Notes under the pieces: model-generated
What the model was told of the DNA's origin: nothing
The model's database searches: none
The model's input: the letters and a program-made list of their open reading frames with translations, nothing else
Part shown: piece by piece, positions 58,295 through 64,000 of the stretch
Layout: the number at the start of each line of letters is the position of its first letter
Position numbering within the stretch: the stretch's first letter is position 1
Translations under genes and position numbers: made by a program
Source: Microbacterium sp. Root180
GTDB taxonomy: Bacteria; Actinomycetota; Actinomycetes; Actinomycetales; Microbacteriaceae
Length of the DNA stretch: 64,000 nucleotides
Direction of reading: 5' to 3'
Assembly: GCF_001428485.1 (NCBI RefSeq)
Contig: NZ_LMHS01000003.1
Coordinates: forward strand, 665,626-729,625

Positions 58295-59295
58295 GCGGTG
58301 ACCTTGCTCCGCAGCAGAGCCTCGGCGTTCCCGCCCAGCACCAGCCGGGTGAGGTCCTCGGGCAGTCCCGCCGACTGGACGGCCGCCACCGGATCCTCCA
58401 GTCCCATGTCGAACGGGAAGTCGCTGCCCATCAGCACGCGCTCCCCGCCGGCCACCTCGATCAGGTGCCGGAGCGCGACCGGATCGTGCACGACGGTGTC
58501 GAACCAGAGCTTGCGCAGGTAGGTCGATGGCGCGTGCTCGCAGCGCCGCGCCTCAGGACGCACGTGCCACGCATGGTCGGAGCGACCGATCGCGAACGGC
58601 AGGTAGCCGCCGCCGTGCGCGGCCACGATCTTCAGGTCGGGATGACGGTCGAGCACGCCCGAGAAGATGACGTGCGACAGCGCGACCGCGTTCTCGGTGG
58701 GCTGGCCCACGGTGTTGGAGAGGTAGAACCGATCGAGCCGCTCGTCGAGACTGCAGCCGAACGGGTGCAGGAAGACGATGCAGCCGAGCTCGGCGGCGCG
58801 CGCCCAGAACGGCTCGAGCCGCTCGTCGGAGAGCTCGACGTCTCCCGCGAAGGACGAGATCTCCACGCCCGCGAGGCCGCGCCCGAGCACGGCGTCGTCG
58901 AGGTACTCGACGGCGCGGTGCGGATGCTGCAGCGGGACGACGCCGAGACCGACGAGCCGGTCGGGTGCCTGCGCGACATGCTCCGCGATCAGCCTGTTGG
59001 TCTCCATCGCGACCCACGCGGCGAGACCTTCCGGCGCCCACGGATAGAAGTGGTTCGGCGAAACGCTCACCCATTGCCGCTGGACGCCCTGCTCGTCCAT
59101 CGCCGCGAGACGCGCGCGGACGTCGGTCAGCTTCGGGATGCGGGCGCCGATCATCGCACCGGACGCCTGCAGGCTCGCCACGCCGTTGCGCCGACGCTCG
59201 AGCTCGGCCGCTTCGGCCACGAGCTCGGGGGCTCGGCGCTCGACCTCGGCATGCATCGCGGGGAGCAGGAGGTGCGCGTGGACGTCGGTCGTCAT
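58291..59295 (-). CDS. ACMSD-like amidohydrolase
   Basis: A 334-residue TIM-barrel metalloenzyme of the amidohydrolase_2 group. The zinc motif TDVHAHLLLP opens the protein, IVFLHPFGCS and IVAAHGGGYLPFAIGR supply histidines, and LMGSDFPFDMG gives the late aspartate. Family members decarboxylate aromatic acids (ACMSD, gamma-resorcylate decarboxylase) or hydrolyse C-C bonds. Its ATG overlaps the monooxygenase stop, and it is flanked by ring-cleavage genes, which fits a decarboxylase role. Confidence 0.85.
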   Translation of the reverse strand: MTTDVHAHLLLPAMHAEVERRAPELVAEAAELERRRNGVASLQASGAMIGARIPKLTDVRARLAAMDEQGVQRQWVSVSPNHFYPWAPEGLAAWVAMETNRLIAEHVAQAPDRLVGLGVVPLQHPHRAVEYLDDAVLGRGLAGVEISSFAGDVELSDERLEPFWARAAELGCIVFLHPFGCSLDERLDRFYLSNTVGQPTENAVALSHVIFSGVLDRHPDLKIVAAHGGGYLPFAIGRSDHAWHVRPEARRCEHAPSTYLRKLWFDTVVHDPVALRHLIEVAGGERVLMGSDFPFDMGLEDPVAAVQSAGLPEDLTRLVLGGNAEALLRSKVTA

Positions 59296-60446
59296 GCGGG
59301 CACTGCCATCTGCTGCGCGATGCCGAAGATCAGACCGCCGGCGTCGGCGTCGCGGTTTCCGTCGATCTGCCACTGGGCGAGCTGAGCGGATGCCTCCACC
59401 ACGGCCGTGGCGCGGGGCACGCGACGCGCGTGGAACTCATCCCACAGTCCCTGGTCGACACCGTCGCGGCCCACGAGAAGCTCGGTGAGGACGACGGCAT
59501 CCTCGAGTCCCTGCGCCGCACCCTGCGCGATCGTGGGAGGGCAGGAGTGCGCCGCGTCGCCGATGATCACGACGCGGCCGCGGTTCCACGGGCCTTCGAC
59601 GAGGTGCGTGGTGAACCACGTGTAGTTCGCGTGAGCGCCCTTCTCGAGATCGGCGCGGATCGAGTTCCACGGTCCGCCGTAGGCGCGCGACTCCTCCAGC
59701 ATGATCGCCGAGGCCTCCTCGTCGGACACCCCGAAGCGGTCCTGCGCCTTCTCGACGAGGAACGCGTACATGGAGTCCTCGCCCGTCGGCGTGTACCCGG
59801 CGATGTAGACCGGCCCGCCGTAGTACAGCTCGCTGCGCTCGACCTCGGCGGGGCGCGAGACGAAGGTGCGCCAGATGCCCATTCCGTTCGGCTCGGGGGC
59901 GGTCTCGATGCCCATCAGGCCGCGCACGGCGGAGTTGAGTCCGTCGGCGCCGATGAGGAGGTCGTACACGCCGGCCGACTTCTCGTCGACGAACACCTCG
60001 ACCCCATCGCCCCTCTCCGGTTGCTGAGCCTGTCGAAGCACGAGGCCGGTGACCTTGCGCCCGAAGTGCACGCGGGCGCCCGCCTTCTCGGCGTGGGCGA
60101 GCAGGATGCGCGCGAGCTCGGGGCGCGGCATCCCCATCGCCGCGGGGTAGTCGGGGCCGCCGGTCTTCACGTCGGGGAGGTTGGCCACCACAGGGGCATC
60201 GGGTCCCGGAGCGCGCAGCGCGAGACCCTCGAACGGGTAGCCCGCGGCGCGGATGTCGTCCCAGGCGCCGAGCGCGTCGAACGCGCGCAGCGCGTTGCCC
60301 TGCAGCGAGATGCCCGATCCCAGCACGCTGAGCTCGGCCTTCGATTCGAAGAGATCGACCTCGACGCCGGCCTTGGCGAGCTGGATCGCGGCGGCCAGTC
60401 CGACGACACCGGCGCCGGCGATCGCGACCTTGGTGACTGCGGTCAT
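59292..60446 (-). CDS. FAD-dependent aromatic monooxygenase
   Basis: A 384-residue flavin hydroxylase like salicylate or 3-hydroxybenzoate 6-hydroxylases. GAGVVG (11-16) binds FAD, LIGADGLNSAVRGLMG is the DG motif, and VVIIGDAAHSCPPTIAQGAA the GD motif. Residues 137-143 (LRQAQQP) come from a dispersed DNA repeat inserted in frame in the GLVLRQAQQPERGDGVEV loop. It would hydroxylate the ring before extradiol cleavage. GGGAGG precedes the ATG. Confidence 0.9.
   Translation of the reverse strand: MTAVTKVAIAGAGVVGLAAAIQLAKAGVEVDLFESKAELSVLGSGISLQGNALRAFDALGAWDDIRAAGYPFEGLALRAPGPDAPVVANLPDVKTGGPDYPAAMGMPRPELARILLAHAEKAGARVHFGRKVTGLVLRQAQQPERGDGVEVFVDEKSAGVYDLLIGADGLNSAVRGLMGIETAPEPNGMGIWRTFVSRPAEVERSELYYGGPVYIAGYTPTGEDSMYAFLVEKAQDRFGVSDEEASAIMLEESRAYGGPWNSIRADLEKGAHANYTWFTTHLVEGPWNRGRVVIIGDAAHSCPPTIAQGAAQGLEDAVVLTELLVGRDGVDQGLWDEFHARRVPRATAVVEASAQLAQWQIDGNRDADAGGLIFGIAQQMAVPA
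60017..60045. repeat. Dispersed repeat inside the FAD monooxygenase
   Basis: The bases reading CTTCGACAGGCTCAGCAACC on the minus strand (60018-60037) match a short repeat familiar from many actinobacterial genomes and encode LRQAQQP. Only one copy is in this window. It is inserted without disturbing the frame. Confidence 0.55.
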
Positions 60447-60481
60447 GTCAGAACCTCCCTGTTCTGTCTGGTGGAGAGTGT

Positions 60482-61480
60482 CTAGAGGATGGCGACGGGG
60501 TTGATGGGCGAGCCGACGGCCCCGGTGATCGGCAGCGGCGCCGCCGAGAGCAGCACGTCGTACCGCCCGAGCGCCGCACACGCATGAGCGAGCTCGTCGA
60601 GGTTCCACATCTCGCCGATGGTGAGTCCCATATTGGGGATCACGACCTGGTGCAGCGGCTGGAAGGCGGGCACGTCGAACTCGTTCGGTCGCACCTCGAA
60701 GCCCCAGGTGTCGGTCGCGATCGCGGCGATCTCGGTGCGGTGCAGCCATCCCGCCGTCGTCAGTGAGAGTCCGGGTGCAGGGCCTCCGGCGTAGTCGCCC
60801 CACCCCTCCCGGCGGGTGCGCGCGTACTGGCCGGTGCGCACGAGCACGATGTCGCCGCGGCCGACGGCGCTCGAGGCTCCCTGGGCGGCGATGGTCGCCT
60901 CGAGATCGGCCACGGTGATCGCGTAGCCGTCCGCGAGCTCCCCGGTCTCGGGCTCGAGGTGGCGGCCGACATCCAGCAGCACGCCTCGCGAGACGATGAC
61001 GGATGCCGCGTGCTCGATGCCCGTCACGAGGTCGCCGTCGCTCGTCACGACATCACCCGCGCGACGCCCGTTCCACGCGTTGCCGTGGTCGAAGATGTGG
61101 CCCAGCCCGTCCCACTGCGTCGAGCACTGCAGCGGCATCGCGATCACGTCGTCGGCGCCACCGATGCCGTGCGGGAAGCCCTGGGTGCCGCGCTCGGCGT
61201 CGGTGCCGGTGTCGGTCATCGTGTGCACCGGGTTGGTGCGGCGGCGCCACCCCTTCTGCGGGCCGTCGGTGTCGAACGGCTGCGAGAGCGACACGACCCG
61301 GCCCTCGCTCACGAGCACCGCTGCCTCGATCCGCTTGGCGGGATCGATGAAGTTCAGCGTGCCGAGCACGTCGTCGGGGCCCCAGCGGCCCCAGTTGCGG
61401 AACGCCTCTGCGCGCGCGGCGATCTCGGCCTCGGGATCAGTCCGATCGAGCTCGGCGGGGTTCTCCGTCGGCGCGCTCAT
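60482..61480 (-). CDS. Cyclase family (DUF-like metal-dependent) hydrolase
   Basis: A 332-residue member of the cyclase/kynurenine-formamidase family. WGRWGPDDVLGTLNFIDPAK is the typical opening; MPLQCSTQWDGLGHIFDHG carries the metal-binding D-x-x-x-H-like residues, and GVLLDVGRHLE and DIVLVRTGQYARTR complete the pattern. It probably hydrolyses a lactone or amide intermediate of aromatic breakdown. 35 bases before the monooxygenase gene, so co-transcribed; its ATG overlaps the FAH stop. Confidence 0.88.
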   Translation of the reverse strand: MSAPTENPAELDRTDPEAEIAARAEAFRNWGRWGPDDVLGTLNFIDPAKRIEAAVLVSEGRVVSLSQPFDTDGPQKGWRRRTNPVHTMTDTGTDAERGTQGFPHGIGGADDVIAMPLQCSTQWDGLGHIFDHGNAWNGRRAGDVVTSDGDLVTGIEHAASVIVSRGVLLDVGRHLEPETGELADGYAITVADLEATIAAQGASSAVGRGDIVLVRTGQYARTRREGWGDYAGGPAPGLSLTTAGWLHRTEIAAIATDTWGFEVRPNEFDVPAFQPLHQVVIPNMGLTIGEMWNLDELAHACAALGRYDVLLSAAPLPITGAVGSPINPVAIL

Positions 61481-62439
61481 CGCGCCTCCTCCGCGACGCA
61501 GCGGACGACCTGGGTGCCGAGACCCTCGATGGACCCGGTCATCACGTCTCCGTCGCGCAGGAACCGCTTCCAGTGCTGACCGTTGCCGGCCGGGCTCCCG
61601 GTGAGCAGCAGATCACCCGGCAGGAGCGGCATGGTCTGCGACGCGCCGGAGATGAGCGCGGGGACGTCGAAGAGCAGATCCGAGGTCGACGCATCCTGCA
61701 TCACTTCACCGTTGAGCTCGAGCCGCACGTTCAGTTTCGACGGATCCACGAACGGTGCGGGAACCAGCAGCGGCCCGGCGGGCAGGAAGCCCGGGGCGTT
61801 CTTCGCCCGGTACCAGTCGGTGCCGATCTCCTTCATGTCCTTGCGGAACACGAGGTCGCGCGTCGTGACGTCGTTGACGATCGTGTAGCCGGCGACGTGG
61901 TCGAGCGCGTCTTCGCGGCTCACCCGGAACGCCTCTCGGCCGATCACGACGGCGAGCTCGAGCTCCCAGTCGTGCACCTTGCTGTAGCCGGGCAGCGTCA
62001 GCGCGACGTCATCGCCGACGACGCATGCGGGCAGCCCGATGAAGAAGTACGGCTCACCGGTGCGCTTGCGCTCGTCCATGATGTCCGCGGCGAAGGATCG
62101 CGCCTGATCGGGCGTGCGCGTGCCGTCCTGGGTGAGCCCGGCGACCACGAGCTCGATGACGTGCTGCCGGTAATTGGCGCCGGTCTGCAGGACCTGCCGC
62201 GGCTCCACCGGCGCCACGAGCGTCACGTCGGCGAGCGGCATCCACTCTCCGTCACCGGCGGCGAGCGCTGCCAGGCGATCCCAGTCCGGCGCACCGAGGA
62301 AGTCGTTGAGCGAGCCCGCCCCGAGTTCGTCCGGGGAGACGGCGCGTACGCGGTCGCCGGAGAGCAGCCCCATACGCACCTCGGCGCCGGTGCGGAAGCG
62401 CACCAGCGCGTAGGGGGCCTCGAAGCGTTCGATCGTCAT
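61477..62439 (-). CDS. Fumarylacetoacetate hydrolase family protein (second copy)
   Basis: A 320-residue FAH-fold protein, different from the first copy in the operon. VHDWELELAVVIGRE and YTIVNDVTTRDLVF hold the metal-binding acids; LLLTGSPAGNGQHWKRFL and SIEGLGTQVVRCV close it. It likely performs hydrolytic cleavage or isomerisation in the same pathway. The ATG at 62439 follows AAGGA at seven bases; an upstream ATG would add MMSEKDDA. Its stop overlaps the cyclase start. Confidence 0.9.
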   Translation of the reverse strand: MTIERFEAPYALVRFRTGAEVRMGLLSGDRVRAVSPDELGAGSLNDFLGAPDWDRLAALAAGDGEWMPLADVTLVAPVEPRQVLQTGANYRQHVIELVVAGLTQDGTRTPDQARSFAADIMDERKRTGEPYFFIGLPACVVGDDVALTLPGYSKVHDWELELAVVIGREAFRVSREDALDHVAGYTIVNDVTTRDLVFRKDMKEIGTDWYRAKNAPGFLPAGPLLVPAPFVDPSKLNVRLELNGEVMQDASTSDLLFDVPALISGASQTMPLLPGDLLLTGSPAGNGQHWKRFLRDGDVMTGSIEGLGTQVVRCVAEEAR

Positions 62440-62520
62440 CGCATCATCCTTCTCGCTCATCATCGTGCGAAGTGGTGTCGCGGGCGACCCGGCAAGGAGT
62501 CCGGGCCGCCCGCGAAGCTG

Positions 62521-63540
62521 TCAGCCCTGGCCGTGCTTGGCGTACGGGTTGAAGAGCGCGTCCTTGATCTCGTCGGGAACGCCCTCCTCCGTCGCCGACG
62601 GTCCGTCGGCGGGCGGGAAGGACTCGGTCATCGACATCGGCATCGCGCTGTTGCGGTAGAAGTTGTTCGAGCCCTGCGACGGCTTCCAGGTGTTGGCCTC
62701 CCAGTCGGGCACGTAGTTGCGGTAGCCGCCCGTGTTCAGCTCGATGCGCAGGCTCGAGGGCTCGCGGTAGTACAGGAAGTTCTGCTCGCCGATGCCGTGG
62801 ATCGACGGGCCGTACTCGATCGGGTAGCCGTTCTCACCGAGCACATCGGCGGCGATGAGGAGCTCCTCGCGGGTGTCGACCCAGAAGGCGTAGTGGTTGA
62901 CGCGACCTGCGCGGGTCGACCCGTCGAGCACGACGCCGAGGTCGTGCGACTTCTCGTTCGTCGTGAGCACCGAGAAGACCGAGATCGGCGCTTCGTCGAG
63001 CTGCGTGCGCGCCATGAACCGGAAGCCGAGCACGTCGACGTACCACTGCACGAACGCGTCGACGTCGCTGGTCGCGACCGTGACGTGGTCGAGCTGACGG
63101 GGAGCGCCGGCGACCTTGCTGCGGCGCGAGGGACGGTCGGGGTAGATCGACGCGGCGTCGCCCTCGGTGTCGTGGTGGCGCGTGACATCCCAGTGGAGGG
63201 TCATCGAGTGACCCCACGGGCCGACGAAGCGGTAGGCGCGGCCGATGCCGTTGCCCTCGAACCACTCCCCCGTGATTCCTGCGGCCTCGATCTTCTCGGC
63301 TGCGGCCCGCAGGGCCTCGGCCGACGACGTGCGCCAGGCCATCGTCTCGAGCGAGGGCTCGTCGCCCTTCACCACGACGACGGAGTATTTGTAGTAGTCG
63401 CCCCAGCAGCGGAGGTAGACGCGGTCGTCTTCGCGACCGACCTCGATGAGCCCGACCTGGTTGACGTAGAAGTCGACCGATGCCTCCAGGTCCGGCGTCG
63501 TGATCGCGACGAACGAGAGGTGGGACAGCAGCTTGATCAT
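62521..63540 (-). CDS. Extradiol ring-cleavage dioxygenase (VOC superfamily)
   Basis: A 339-residue two-module catechol 2,3-dioxygenase-like enzyme. The iron ligands are H152 (QLDHVTVA), H216 (RVNHYAFWVD) and E267 (SSLRIELNTGG); a catalytic histidine and tyrosine region (LYYREPSSLR) is in place. It would open the aromatic ring next to two hydroxyls. AAAGGA precedes the ATG. As the first gene of the block it is the likely promoter-proximal enzyme; 81 bases separate it from the FAH gene. Confidence 0.9.
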   Translation of the reverse strand: MIKLLSHLSFVAITTPDLEASVDFYVNQVGLIEVGREDDRVYLRCWGDYYKYSVVVVKGDEPSLETMAWRTSSAEALRAAAEKIEAAGITGEWFEGNGIGRAYRFVGPWGHSMTLHWDVTRHHDTEGDAASIYPDRPSRRSKVAGAPRQLDHVTVATSDVDAFVQWYVDVLGFRFMARTQLDEAPISVFSVLTTNEKSHDLGVVLDGSTRAGRVNHYAFWVDTREELLIAADVLGENGYPIEYGPSIHGIGEQNFLYYREPSSLRIELNTGGYRNYVPDWEANTWKPSQGSNNFYRNSAMPMSMTESFPPADGPSATEEGVPDEIKDALFNPYAKHGQG

Positions 63541-63578
63541 CTTCGATCCTTTCCGGTGGGACGGAGGATCCCGACCCT

Positions 63579-63598
63579 TCTTCCACTATCCGACGGAA
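63579..63598. promoter_or_regulatory. Operator-like inverted repeat before the dioxygenase operon
   Basis: CTTCC and GGAAG arms with a 10-base spacer lie upstream of the dioxygenase; on the minus strand GATAGT within it could be a -10. An IclR-type regulator often binds such half sites, but none is fully visible here. Confidence 0.3.
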
Positions 63599-63647
63599 GT
63601 CGTGCATAAGGGAAGCGGATTGCATCGATGTCGATCATCGACCGTGG

Positions 63648-64000
63648 TTATGGCTTCGTGGCGCCCAGGAGCTCGTCGGCCAGCGAGCGATCATGGATCA
63701 GTGAGACCAGGTCGTCGACGGGGTCGCCGGCCGCCGCGGCGAGCGCGCGACGCAGCGCGAGTCGCTCCGAGGACTCGTATCGCGGTGCGGCGACCACGAC
63801 CCCCTCCTCGCCGTGGATGGCGATCTCGCGGACTCCCGCTGCGCGATCGATCCGGACTCCGACGCGGCGCTCGCCGAGTCCGTCGACCGTGAGTGCGGGA
63901 GCGATCGAGGTGGCCAGACGGGTCGCGCTCAGTGCGACGCCGATGCCGGCAGGAGATTCCAGGGCGACGAGCAGCGACTCGCGGGTGCGCGCCGACGCCG
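63648..64000 (-). CDS. Unidentified protein, 5' end outside the window
   Basis: The visible C-terminal 117 residues read through to the window edge. They include ESLLVALESPAGIGVALSAT, APALTVDGLGERRVGVRID, GEEGVVVAAPRYESSERLAL and end LADELLGATKP. The beta-rich segment around the IHGEEG motif resembles the C-terminal sheet of Gfo/Idh/MocA oxidoreductases, but this is a weak impression and a regulator is equally possible. Same strand as, and upstream of, the aromatic block. Confidence 0.5.
   Translation of the reverse strand, partial: ASARTRESLLVALESPAGIGVALSATRLATSIAPALTVDGLGERRVGVRIDRAAGVREIAIHGEEGVVVAAPRYESSERLALRRALAAAAGDPVDDLVSLIHDRSLADELLGATKP

Overview
The window is a GC-rich chromosomal segment from an actinomycete, most probably Microbacterium or a close relative in the Microbacteriaceae. 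The call rests on codon use, frequent GTG starts, many apparently leaderless genes (a TAnnnT hexamer six bases before the start codon), a DUF222/HNH protein at the left edge, and the families present (DUF2207, LtrA, HelR, DUF4383, PadR plus permease-prefix protein). This is inference from sequence alone. I found no prophage, insertion sequence or CRISPR array. One tRNA is present, tRNA-Arg(ACG).

Layout. 1-17 kb is ordinary chromosome: HNH protein, DUF2207 protein, MarR, a TetR-controlled drug-type ABC exporter, LtrA, L-serine dehydratase, a hydrolase, DNA polymerase IV next to a zinc-ribbon/nuclease-like protein, tRNA-Arg, an SDR, and small membrane proteins. 16-27 kb is an L-arabinose locus on the minus strand: a LacI regulator, a YtfQRT-YjfF-type ABC importer, araD-araB-araA with 1-4 base overlaps, then an aldose 1-epimerase with its own operator-like site. 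27-33 kb is mixed housekeeping. 32.5-39 kb holds gluconokinase and a rhamnose-type ABC importer facing its own LacI regulator, with a well-formed promoter and a 12-bp palindromic operator; no rhamnose catabolic enzymes are visible.

39-44 kb carries a PadR regulator with its membrane partner, then gadC-gadB (glutamate/GABA acid resistance). 44-50 kb has a thiolase, the RNA-polymerase-protecting ATPase HelR preceded by a long perfect palindrome resembling the rifamycin-associated element, an Orn/Lys/Arg decarboxylase-family enzyme and a peptidoglycan-binding lipoprotein. 51-54 kb is sparse: a TetR gene, a 55-bp tandem repeat, a sigma factor with a degenerate zinc-finger tail, about 590 bp without a gene but with strong hairpins, and a tandem helix-turn-helix protein. 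54-64 kb is a minus-strand catabolic block: extradiol dioxygenase, two FAH-family hydrolases, a cyclase-family hydrolase, an FAD monooxygenase, an ACMSD-like amidohydrolase, an MFS transporter and a pyranose/C-glycoside-oxidase-like flavoprotein. It looks like uptake and ring cleavage of an aromatic compound, possibly one released from a glycoside.

The most noteworthy signals are the HelR/RAE pair, three intergenic 57-nt inverted repeats that share a 20-17-20 architecture although one has a different stem sequence, a TetR operator sitting on both the -10 and the start codon of the ABC exporter, and a dispersed repeat inserted in frame in the flavin monooxygenase.
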